A DNA stretch of 64,000 nucleotides from Rhodopseudomonas_A palustris_F. GTDB taxonomy: Bacteria; Pseudomonadota; Alphaproteobacteria; Rhizobiales; Xanthobacteraceae. A program made the translations under genes and the position numbers. The stretch lies in the NCBI RefSeq assembly GCF_000013745.1, contig NC_007925.1:2790001-2854000 (forward strand). The letters run 5' to 3'. Numbering within the stretch: the first letter of the stretch is position 1; each line of letters opens with the position of its first letter. The notes beneath the pieces are model-generated. The model worked only from the letters and a program-made list of their open reading frames with translations, did not search any database and was not told the DNA's origin. Shown in pieces: positions 29,060-35,745 of the stretch.

Positions 29060-30189
29060 CGCTCGCCAATCACTTCGAACTCATCGGCCAAAGCGACGCG
29101 GCACGGCTCGGCCGGCTGACCACGCCGCATGGCGTGGTGCGTACGCCGGCCTTCATGCCGGTCGGCACGCTCGGCGCCATGAAGGGGCTGCATTGGCGCG
29201 AGGTGCGTGACGCCGGCGCCGACATCGTGCTCGGCAACACCTATCATTTGATGCTGCGGCCCGGCGCCGAGCGGATCGCAGCGCTCGGCGGCCTGCAGAA
29301 ATTCACCACCTGGAACGGGCCGATGCTGACCGATTCCGGCGGCTTCCAGGTGATGTCGCTGGCGCAGCTGCGCAAGGTCACCGAGAAGGCGGTGAATTTT
29401 CGCTCGCATATCGATGGCGCGGCGATCGAGCTATCGCCGGAGCGTGCCATCGAAGTGCAGCTGTTGCTCGGCTCCGACATCGCGATGCAGCTCGACGAAT
29501 GCGTGCGGCTGCCGGCGGAGCGCGACGACATCGACCGCGCGATGCGGTTGTCGCTGCGCTGGGCGGAACGCTGCAAGCGCGCCTTCGAGCACGCGCCGCA
29601 GGGTCACATGCTGTTCGGTATCGTGCAGGGCGGCGACGTGCCGGAGCTACGCCAGCAAAGCGCGCGCGGGCTGATCGAGATCGGGTTCCACGGCTATGCG
29701 ATCGGCGGGCTGGCGGTCGGCGAGCCGCAACAAGTGATGCTGGCGATGATCGAGGAGACCGCGCCGGTGCTGCCGCAGGACCGGCCGCGCTATCTGATGG
29801 GCGTCGGCACGCCGGAGGATATTCTGGAGGCGGTGGCGCGCGGCATCGACATGTTCGATTGCGTGATGCCGACAAGGAACGGACGCCACGGTGTGGCGTT
29901 TACCCGCTTTGGTTCGGTGAACCTGCGCAACGCGCGCCATGCCGACGACCCGCGTCCGCTCGACGCGGAGAGTAATTGGCCGTCGACGCGCAATTGCTCG
30001 CGGGCTTATCTGCATCATCTGGTGAAGTCGGGCGAGACGCTCGGCGCCATGCTGTTGTCGGAGATCAACATCGCTTACTACCAGAGCCTGATGAGCGGCA
30101 TCCGCGAGGCGATCGGCAACGGCACGTTCGAGGCGTTTCGGCAGCAGACCCGCGAAGACTGGGCGCGCGGCGATATCCCGGCGCTGTAG
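29056..30189 (+). CDS. tgt: tRNA-guanine(34) transglycosylase without the zinc-binding site
   Basis: Tgt swaps guanine 34 of certain tRNAs for preQ1, the step before QueA. The 377-residue protein keeps the catalytic parts: the general-acid/base region LTDSGGFQVMSL, GIVQGG, AIGGLAVGEP and the nucleophile region DMFDCVMPTRNGRHG. The zinc site is gone. E. coli has C302, C304, C307 and H333; by alignment this protein has Ser, Trp and Thr (AESNWPSTRNCSRAYLHHL) and Ile (LSEIN). All four ligands are lost together. The start ATG overlaps the queA stop. Function is probably kept, but its metal dependence should differ. Confidence 0.94.
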   Translation: MTLANHFELIGQSDAARLGRLTTPHGVVRTPAFMPVGTLGAMKGLHWREVRDAGADIVLGNTYHLMLRPGAERIAALGGLQKFTTWNGPMLTDSGGFQVMSLAQLRKVTEKAVNFRSHIDGAAIELSPERAIEVQLLLGSDIAMQLDECVRLPAERDDIDRAMRLSLRWAERCKRAFEHAPQGHMLFGIVQGGDVPELRQQSARGLIEIGFHGYAIGGLAVGEPQQVMLAMIEETAPVLPQDRPRYLMGVGTPEDILEAVARGIDMFDCVMPTRNGRHGVAFTRFGSVNLRNARHADDPRPLDAESNWPSTRNCSRAYLHHLVKSGETLGAMLLSEINIAYYQSLMSGIREAIGNGTFEAFRQQTREDWARGDIPAL

Positions 30190-30270
30190 GCCTCAGCTGT
30201 CATCCCGCCGATTGCGCCATTGCACCCATCGATCAGATTGGATGGCGATTCCATCGATTGCGATCGTCAG

Positions 30271-30298
30271 AAACCAAAAGTGGCGCTCAACGCGCCAC
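30271..30298 (-). terminator. Rho-independent terminator for the zinc-ribbon gene
   Basis: Read on the minus strand, GTGGCGC-gttga-GCGCCAC (30298-30280) is a perfect 7-bp stem followed by TTTTGGTTT. It lies about 59 bases past the stop of the minus-strand zinc-ribbon gene. It may also stop transcripts coming from tgt, but the T-rich side faces the minus direction. Confidence 0.65.
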
Positions 30299-30356
30299 GA
30301 TCAGATGAGCAACTAACGATTTGTAAACCAATGCGATGCGCGTGACGTGCACCGCG

Positions 30357-30572
30357 TCAATTGCAGCTGAATCGCTTCACCGCATGCTTGGTGACGAAAC
30401 CATAGCCGCAAGTATCGCAGCTCCACAGATAGCTGATGACGTTGTCGGCCACAAAAGCCGAAGCCTCCGCGGCGACCATGGAATCGGCGCAGACCGGGCA
30501 GGTGGGCAGATCACTTCCACGCGGAGCGGGACGAGGCGCATTGGTCGACAGGACTTCAGCAAGTGCTGGCAT
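30357..30572 (-). CDS. Small zinc-ribbon protein of unknown function
   Basis: The 71-residue protein carries two CxxC pairs, CPVC and CDTC, 29 residues apart, spaced to form one zinc ribbon. The region between them (VAAEASAFVADNVISYLWS) looks like a small beta-sheet. The protein ends in the basic FVTKHAVKRFSCN. The ATG at 30572 has a strong GAGGAGG ribosome-binding site 7 bases upstream, which decides the start against longer frames. It is divergent from cysK across 225 bases and has its own terminator. The function is unknown; DNA or RNA binding is possible. Confidence 0.75.
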   Translation of the reverse strand: MPALAEVLSTNAPRPAPRGSDLPTCPVCADSMVAAEASAFVADNVISYLWSCDTCGYGFVTKHAVKRFSCN

Positions 30573-30797
30573 CGGGGACCTCCTCAACGGATCAGTTGCG
30601 CAAATCATACACCGGAAACTCTGACGATGTCGCAACACAAATGCGTTTGTTATGTGATTTATTTTGCCGTCGACAATTCCGGTTGCAGTGCAGCGTTGAT
30701 GATCGCGGTTTGTCGCTTGCAACCGTGCGTAACAGTGGCAATAATTTGTGCTACTTGCTTGTTTTCAGGCCCTCTTGCCGCGTGGGAGATCTTCATC

Positions 30798-31778
30798 ATG
30801 ACGACATCCGATCCGACTGCAGTGCACACGCGCGCGCCTGGCCGAGGCCAGGTTTTCGACAGCATCGTCGAGGCGATCGGCGATACGCCGATTGTGCGGC
30901 TGCGAAGACTGCCGGAACTCAACGGCGTCAAAGCGACGATTCTCGCCAAGCTGGAATACTTCAATCCTGCGACCAGCGTGAAGGATCGCATCGGCGCGGC
31001 GATGATCATCGCCATGGAACAGGCCGGCGTGGTCAACGCCGACACCGTGCTGATCGAGCCGACCTCCGGCAACACCGGCATCGCTCTCGCTTACGTCGCC
31101 GCCTCGCGCGGCTATCGGCTGAAGCTGGTGATGCCGGACTCGATGTCGATCGAGCGCCGCAAGATGCTGGCGTTTCTCGGCGCCGAACTGGTGTTGACGC
31201 CGGCCGCGCAAGGGATGAAGGGCGCGATCGCCACCGCCGAGGAATTGGTGCGCAGCACGCCCAATGCGGTGATGCCGCAACAGTTCAAGAACCTCGCCAA
31301 TCCCGAAGTGCACCGCCGCACCACCGCGGAGGAAATCTGGAACGACACCGGCGGCAAGCTGGATTACTTCGTCGCCGGCGTCGGCACCGGCGGCACCATC
31401 ACCGGCGTCGGCCAGGTGTTGAAGCCGCGGATTCCGTCGCTCAAGGTGGTCGCGGTGGAGCCGGCGGAGAGTCCGGTGCTGTCCGGCGGCACCCATACGC
31501 CGCACAAGATCCAGGGCATCGGCGCGGGCTTCGTGCCGGAGATTCTCGATCGTTCGGTGATCGACGAGATCATCCAGATTTCCAGCGCTACCGCGCTCGC
31601 GACCTCGCGGGCGCTGGCGCGCAACGAAGGCATTCCCGGCGGCATCTCGTCGGGGGCTGCGATCGCCGCGGCGCTGGAGATCGGCAAGCGGCCGGACGCC
31701 GAAGGCAAGGTGATCCTGGCGATTGTGCCGTCGTTCGCCGAGCGCTATCTGTCGACCGCGCTGTTCGAGGGAGTTTGA
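30798..31778 (+). CDS. cysK: Cysteine synthase (O-acetylserine sulfhydrylase)
   Basis: CysK makes cysteine from O-acetylserine and sulfide with PLP. The 326-residue protein has the PLP lysine in NPATSVKDRIGAAM, the substrate loop EPTSGNTGIALA and the phosphate-binding GVGTGGTITGVGQ. The C-terminal GIPGGISSGAA is also typical. The ATG at 30798 follows GGGAG at about 9 bases. An in-frame opening further upstream overlaps the divergent zinc-ribbon gene and has no similarity, so I rejected it. The upstream 225 bases are AT-richer than average and probably hold both promoters. Confidence 0.94.
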   Translation: MTTSDPTAVHTRAPGRGQVFDSIVEAIGDTPIVRLRRLPELNGVKATILAKLEYFNPATSVKDRIGAAMIIAMEQAGVVNADTVLIEPTSGNTGIALAYVAASRGYRLKLVMPDSMSIERRKMLAFLGAELVLTPAAQGMKGAIATAEELVRSTPNAVMPQQFKNLANPEVHRRTTAEEIWNDTGGKLDYFVAGVGTGGTITGVGQVLKPRIPSLKVVAVEPAESPVLSGGTHTPHKIQGIGAGFVPEILDRSVIDEIIQISSATALATSRALARNEGIPGGISSGAAIAAALEIGKRPDAEGKVILAIVPSFAERYLSTALFEGV

Positions 31779-31854
31779 AGTCGTCCGGCGTGCCAGCCAT
31801 CGGGACGTCGAGTGAGTAGTGTTCCAAGATAATCACGATCGAGAAAGTCAGTCG

Positions 31855-32094
31855 ATGTCACAGCCTCCACGACGCCCGCGCACCCTGGCCGATGCGCGGA
31901 CCGAAGCCGAAGCGGCCTTCAAGAAAACCACCACCAAGGTCGCCGAACTGCCGCCGAAGCCGGTCGCCATTCCCGGCGTCAAGGAGATGGTCTCGCTGCG
32001 CATCGATCAGGACGTGCTGGAATATTTCCAGGATGGCGGTCCGGGCTGGCAGGACCGCATCAACGAGGCGCTGCGCAAGGCGGCGGGGAAGTAG
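31855..32094 (+). CDS. BrnA-like antitoxin-family protein without a partner toxin
   Basis: The 79-residue protein ends in VSLRIDQDVLEYF and QDRINEALRKAAG. This is the ribbon-helix-helix-type pattern of the BrnA antitoxin family, in which the phrase (G)xGWQxRINxALR is diagnostic. The N-terminal half is basic and Pro-rich (PPRRPRTLADARTEAEAAFK). BrnA normally follows the toxin BrnT and represses the operon. No BrnT-like gene is visible on either side here. I chose the ATG at 31855; a GTG at 31819 would add 12 residues. Confidence 0.75.
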   Translation: MSQPPRRPRTLADARTEAEAAFKKTTTKVAELPPKPVAIPGVKEMVSLRIDQDVLEYFQDGGPGWQDRINEALRKAAGK

Positions 32095-32580
32095 TTCAGG
32101 CTGCCGTCATCCTGAGGTGCTCGCTGACAGCGCTTCTTGCGCTGTCAGCGAGCCTCGAAGGATGACACCAATGGTGCTCGTGGCCCATCCTTCGAGGCCC
32201 TCGCGTTGCTCGGGCACCTCAGGATGACGGCGCGTGGTGTGGTAACCGTCGTGGCTGCGAGCATCAGATGTTCACCATCACCACCGTCATCCTGAGGAGC
32301 CCGGCGAAGCGCGCAGCTATTCAACATCACCACCGTCATCCTGAGGAACCCGGGGAACCCGGCGAAGCGCGCAGCGCGCAGCCGGGTGTCTCGAAGGATG
32401 GGCCGCGGGCCCGCGCCAGATCCAGCGGTCGCGCGCCGCTGGTCCGATCGGGCCGCGGTCGATCCACACGCCCGGGCGTCCGCTTGTGTTGATCGGCGCG
32501 GCGGAGTATCTCCGCCGCCGGTGGAGGAGCGACGCGCGCGTGCCGTCCACTCGCCGCAACGCGCTCAGAGGACCAAGCAG
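32095..32580. other. Repeat-rich intergenic region
   Basis: This 486-base gap holds no supported gene. It is mostly made of family D palindromic repeats. The remainder, about 32403-32580, is GC-rich and without recognisable signals apart from the ribosome-binding region of the next gene. Confidence 0.6.
32105..32402. repeat. Cluster of family D palindromic repeats
   Basis: At least four related elements share GTCATCCTGAGG and/or the complement-type end CCTCGAAGGATG. Copy 1 (32107-32166) has outer arms GTCATCCT/AGGATGAC and a perfect inner 15-bp stem, GCTCGCTGACAGCGC with its complement across a ttctt loop. Copy 2 (32186-32228) is inverted relative to it. Copies 3 (about 32286-32317) and 4 (32335-32402) share CCCGGCGAAGCGCGCAGC. 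Repeats of this kind are intergenic REP-like sequences. Confidence 0.8.
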
Positions 32581-32784
32581 ATGACCCAGCGTTCCACCTC
32601 GGCCGACTTCGTGACCGGCTTTGCCACCGGTTGGCCGGAGCACCAGCCCGACCTGATGATCCTGTCGCTGACCACCGCCAAGGGCGTGCAGGATTTCGCC
32701 GTCAGCAAGGACCAGGCGCTGCTGATCGCCAAGACGATCAAGAAGACCGCCGAGGCGCTGGCGGTTCCGACCAAGACCGCCTGA
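32581..32784 (+). CDS. Small conserved-looking hypothetical protein
   Basis: The 67-residue protein begins MTQRSTSADFVTGFATGW and has a predicted short beta-strand (DLMILSLTTAKG). A C-terminal helix follows (SKDQALLIAKTIKKTAEALAV). It has no signal peptide or membrane segment. A weak AGAGGA lies upstream of the ATG at 32581. I do not recognise the family. Codon use and composition look like a real gene of this genome, but evidence is limited. Confidence 0.55.
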   Translation: MTQRSTSADFVTGFATGWPEHQPDLMILSLTTAKGVQDFAVSKDQALLIAKTIKKTAEALAVPTKTA

Positions 32785-32872
32785 TCCGAGCGGATCGGCC
32801 GCGGTCTGCGGCGATTTCGATCGGCCTGAACGAATTATTAGCCACTCGCTGTCTCAGATCGGCGTTTCGCTG

Positions 32873-34003
32873 ATGGGGATGCAGATGGCGGGCGAACGAC
32901 CGAGCCGTGCACCGCGCCGGCCGCGGGATGCGGTGCGGTCGGTCGTCGCGCTCTGCACGCTGCTGCTGCTGGTTGCGCTGATCGCGGCCGGGCTACGGCC
33001 CGGCCCGGCGGCCCCGTTGCCGCCGACCAACGGCAACGGCGATCTGGCGCTGTACAACCGCGTGGTCGAGCAGCTGCGTCACGGCGAGGCCTATTACAGC
33101 GCAATCGTCGACGAGTTGCGCGCCAACAACTATCCGCTGCGCCCGTTCGTCACGGTGCGGCCGCCGGGGCTCAGCCTGGCGATGGCGGTCACCACCGACG
33201 GCGTGATCCGGTTGGCGCTCGGGACGCTCGCGGCCGTCACCTTCGCGGCCTGGGCGTGGCGTTGGCGCAGCCTGCGCGGCGAGCCGCTGCGCACCACGGC
33301 GTTTCTCGTGTTGCTCGGCAGCGGCATGATCCCGGCGCTGGCGCCGAACGCCTATCCGCTGCACGAGGTCTGGGCCGGGCTGTTGATCGCGCTGTCGCTG
33401 GCACTGCGCCGCCGCAACGGCTGGTGGCTCAGCGTGGCGGTGGCGACGCTGGCGGCGCTGCTGCGCGAATTGGCGGCGCCCTATCTCGTGGTGATGGCGG
33501 TGATGGCCTTGAAGGACGGTTGCCGCAAGGAAGCCGCCGGTTGGCTGGCCGGCTTGGCGGTGTTTGCGCTGGCGCTTGGCTGGCACGCCTACGAGGTCGG
33601 TGCCGTCGTGACCGCCGCCGACCCCGGGTCGCCGCCCTGGCTGCGGTTCGGCGGCTGGGGCTTCGTGCTGCAGACCGCCAGTTGGAATCTGCTGCTGGAG
33701 GCGGGGCCGAACTGGCTCGGCGCGGTGCTGCTGCCGTTGGCACTGCTCGGGCTGTCGACGCTGCGCAGCGCGCTCGGCGTCAGATTGGCGCTGACCGTCG
33801 CGGGCTACACCTTGGCCTTTATGATCGTCGGCCGGCCGAACAACTCGTACTGGGGTCTGATGATTGCGCCGTTGTGGCCGCTGGGATTGCTGCAGGCTTG
33901 GCCGGCGTTGCGGCGGCTCGGGCGTGACGCCCGCGGCCTATTGGGACGGCGGGCCGAGATGCCGGCAGCCGGCCTCGAACGCGGTGATCGGGCGGCTTGG
34001 TAG
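32873..34003 (+). CDS. Polytopic membrane protein, possible GT-C-type glycosyltransferase
   Basis: The 376-residue protein has about ten hydrophobic segments, starting with VVALCTLLLLVALIAAGL. Between the first two lies a periplasmic loop, DLALYNRVVEQLRHGEAYYS, which resembles the Asp-containing first loop of GT-C enzymes (D-x-x-x-Y-...-L-x-x-G-x-x-Y). GT-C enzymes use lipid-linked sugars outside the inner membrane. That assignment is an inference from topology and one motif. Alternatives are an unknown transporter or O-antigen-type protein. The last 30 residues are basic and cytoplasmic. Other in-frame ATGs lie at 32879 and 32885. It is convergent with the next gene (24-base gap). Confidence 0.7.
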   Translation: MGMQMAGERPSRAPRRPRDAVRSVVALCTLLLLVALIAAGLRPGPAAPLPPTNGNGDLALYNRVVEQLRHGEAYYSAIVDELRANNYPLRPFVTVRPPGLSLAMAVTTDGVIRLALGTLAAVTFAAWAWRWRSLRGEPLRTTAFLVLLGSGMIPALAPNAYPLHEVWAGLLIALSLALRRRNGWWLSVAVATLAALLRELAAPYLVVMAVMALKDGCRKEAAGWLAGLAVFALALGWHAYEVGAVVTAADPGSPPWLRFGGWGFVLQTASWNLLLEAGPNWLGAVLLPLALLGLSTLRSALGVRLALTVAGYTLAFMIVGRPNNSYWGLMIAPLWPLGLLQAWPALRRLGRDARGLLGRRAEMPAAGLERGDRAAW

Positions 34004-34027
34004 CTTCGACAGATCCGCTGCTGCGAC

Positions 34028-34393
34028 TCAGGTGTCGCGCTTGGCGGCGCCGGTGACCAGGCTGGTCTGGCTGGTGACCGGGTCGGTGACCGCGGTCTTC
34101 ACAGTTGCCTTGCCATTGCCGGTCAGCGTGAACTTGCTGTCGCCGACGCGGAACGCGTTGTCCTTGATCAACACCGACTGAAACTTGAGGCTGCCTTCGC
34201 CTTCATATTTCACCTGGGCGCGAAAGCCGCTGACGTCGGTGACCGTGATCTTGAATTTCTTGGTGTTGCTGTAGGTGCCTTGCCAAGTGCCTTCATAGGC
34301 CTTGGCGTCGACGTTCTTGTAAGGCGTGGAGGTGCCCGGATTCAATCCGACGGCGGTGTAGTTCGCCGCGAGAATGCTCAATAAGTCGGCCAT
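34028..34393 (-). CDS. Small beta-rich hypothetical protein
   Basis: The 121-residue protein begins MADLLSILAANYTAVG and then has a run of predicted strands (YEGTWQGTYSNTKKFKITVT, FRAQVKYEGEG, FQSVLIKDNAFRVGDSKF). This resembles a small beta-barrel or lipocalin-like fold. There is no signal peptide. The start ATG at 34393 has GGAG 7 bases upstream, preferred over an ATG 6 residues earlier. The function is unknown; I recognise no family. Confidence 0.65.
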   Translation of the reverse strand: MADLLSILAANYTAVGLNPGTSTPYKNVDAKAYEGTWQGTYSNTKKFKITVTDVSGFRAQVKYEGEGSLKFQSVLIKDNAFRVGDSKFTLTGNGKATVKTAVTDPVTSQTSLVTGAAKRDT

Positions 34394-34564
34394 GCCGATG
34401 CTCCGCGCCAATGTCCAGCAGCGCGCAGCGCTGCGACGCGCACATTAGACCCGGCTGCGGTTAACGGGACGTAAATTGAAACAGGGTCGGGCGTCCGGGA
34501 GCTTTGACCGGCCGCGCGGCGCGGCCCGGCGTCGCGAGCTGCGCAGCGAACGCGACCGAGCCGA

Positions 34565-35233
34565 TCAGCCCTTGGACCCGGGATCGCCCTGCGGACCCGC
34601 GTCGCCCTTGCCTCCCGGCTCGCCCTTGCCTCCCGGCTCGCCCTTGGCACCGGGCTCGCCCTTGGGGCCGGGCTCGCCTTTCGGCCCGGTGTCACCCTTG
34701 GGGCCTGGCTCGCCGCGCAGACCCGCGTCACCCTTCGGTCCGGGCTCGCCGCTGGGACCGGCTTCGCCGCGCGCTCCGCTGTCGCCTTTGGGGCCGGGGG
34801 CACCCTGCGCTCCGGCTTCGCCCTGTGCCCCGGCTTCGCCGCGTGCTCCGGTGTCGCCTTTGGGGCCGGCTTCGCCGCGTGGACCGGCTTCGCCGCGCGG
34901 CCCGGTGTCGCCCTTGGCGCCGGGCTCGCCCTTCGGCCCGCGCGGGCCGCAATTGGCGACCAGCAGATCCTTCAGCACCTCGTCACCGACCTTGAGATCG
35001 AGCTTGCAGTTCTCCGGCAGATAGGACAGCGACATCCGGAAACGACGGGACGACGAACTCTGCACCTTGTCGCCGCTGCCGACCACGACCACCGGCTGAT
35101 TCGGTCTTGTGGTGCGGCCGGTGATCACCAGCTTGCCGCTCTCGATCGCCACCTCATTGATGTCGAGCGCGGACGCGGCGCTCGCCGACAGCAGCAGCGC
35201 GACCGAGCCAAGCAGCAGAGTACGTGTCAGCAT
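34565..35233 (-). CDS. Secreted collagen-like protein
   Basis: The 222-residue protein has a signal peptide (MLTRTLLLGSVALLLSASAASA), a globular region of about 70 residues (DINEVAIESG to LVANC) and then 42 uninterrupted Gly-X-Y triplets to the C-terminus. The triplets are rich in GPKGEP, GPKGDT and GARGEA types, so Lys/Arg-Gly-Glu/Asp pairs that stabilise bacterial collagen triple helices are frequent. Two cysteines (ENCKLD and VANCGPRG) flank the end of the globular part, and the second directly precedes the collagen region. There is no C-terminal anchor. I chose the ATG at 35233. The surface or matrix role is inferred. Confidence 0.88.
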   Translation of the reverse strand: MLTRTLLLGSVALLLSASAASALDINEVAIESGKLVITGRTTRPNQPVVVVGSGDKVQSSSSRRFRMSLSYLPENCKLDLKVGDEVLKDLLVANCGPRGPKGEPGAKGDTGPRGEAGPRGEAGPKGDTGARGEAGAQGEAGAQGAPGPKGDSGARGEAGPSGEPGPKGDAGLRGEPGPKGDTGPKGEPGPKGEPGAKGEPGGKGEPGGKGDAGPQGDPGSKG

Positions 35234-35528
35234 GTGCAGGTTCCCTTCGTTTCCCCGATGTCCCGATGTGCGACCGCTACCACGCGGGTGCAATCCGGAT
35301 CGCGGCTTGCCGTTCCGCGTGGCGCGGTTCGAACTTGCCGAACCGGCATCCTAGGCGGCAAGGATAACAGTTTCCCCGGGGCGAGGCACTCGCCGATGCT
35401 GCATGTTGTCGCGTCCGCGGAGGCCGGGTTCCAGCGCGGGCGATGGGGTGCGGCGCACGGCGACAACGCGCGGCCAGCACTGCTGATCGCCATCGCTTGG
35501 CCGCATGGTTTTCGAATGAGGAGAATGG

Positions 35529-35601
35529 TGAGCGCGGAGGGACTCGAACCCTCGACCCCATGATTAAAAGTCACGTGCTCTACCGTCTGAGCTACGCGCT
35601 C
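35529..35601 (-). tRNA. tRNA-Lys (anticodon UUU)
   Basis: Read on the minus strand, the sequence starts GAGCGCGTAGCTCAGACGGT and folds as a normal cloverleaf. The acceptor stem pairs GAGCGCG with CGCGCTC. The anticodon loop is CTTTTAA, giving anticodon TTT. The T arm contains GGTTCGAGTCC. The discriminator is A, and CCA is encoded (35528-35526) just outside the stated limits. The gene lies between the collagen-like gene and ndvB. Confidence 0.97.
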
Positions 35602-35688
35602 ACGTGACGCGCTGTGTAGGGGGCGGGACGAAGCGGGTCAAGTCCGGGGCGGAATCAATTGGAGCGCTGCGGACGCTGAAACGACGTG

Positions 35689-35711
35689 CGGGGCCATGGA
35701 TTTAGGCCCCG
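35689..35711 (-). terminator. Hairpin downstream of ndvB, possible terminator
   Basis: CGGGGCC (35689-35695) and GGCCCCG (35705-35711) form a 7-bp stem with a 9-base loop, 35 bases past the ndvB stop. No T tract follows on either strand, so intrinsic termination is only possible. Confidence 0.3.
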
Positions 35712-35745
35712 GCTTTCGTTCGTTGCCTGAACTTCGCGGGCGAGA

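Noticed and set aside
30336..30797. N-terminal extension of cysK
   Set aside because: The extension overlaps the divergent zinc-ribbon gene and its promoter, and the ATG at 30798 has a ribosome-binding site and gives the normal cysteine synthase start.
32105..32402. CRISPR array
   Set aside because: The repeats differ in length, orientation and spacing and are palindromic intergenic elements.
34570..34960. Possible CRISPR-like or tandem-repeat array
   Set aside because: The regularity is explained by Gly-X-Y codons in the collagen-like gene. There are no constant repeats with unique spacers and no cas genes.
30190..35600. Genomic island or prophage bounded by tRNA-Lys
   Set aside because: No integrase, transposase or phage gene is visible, and I found no duplicated tRNA 3' end in the window. 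The stretch is accessory-looking but its mobility is unsupported.
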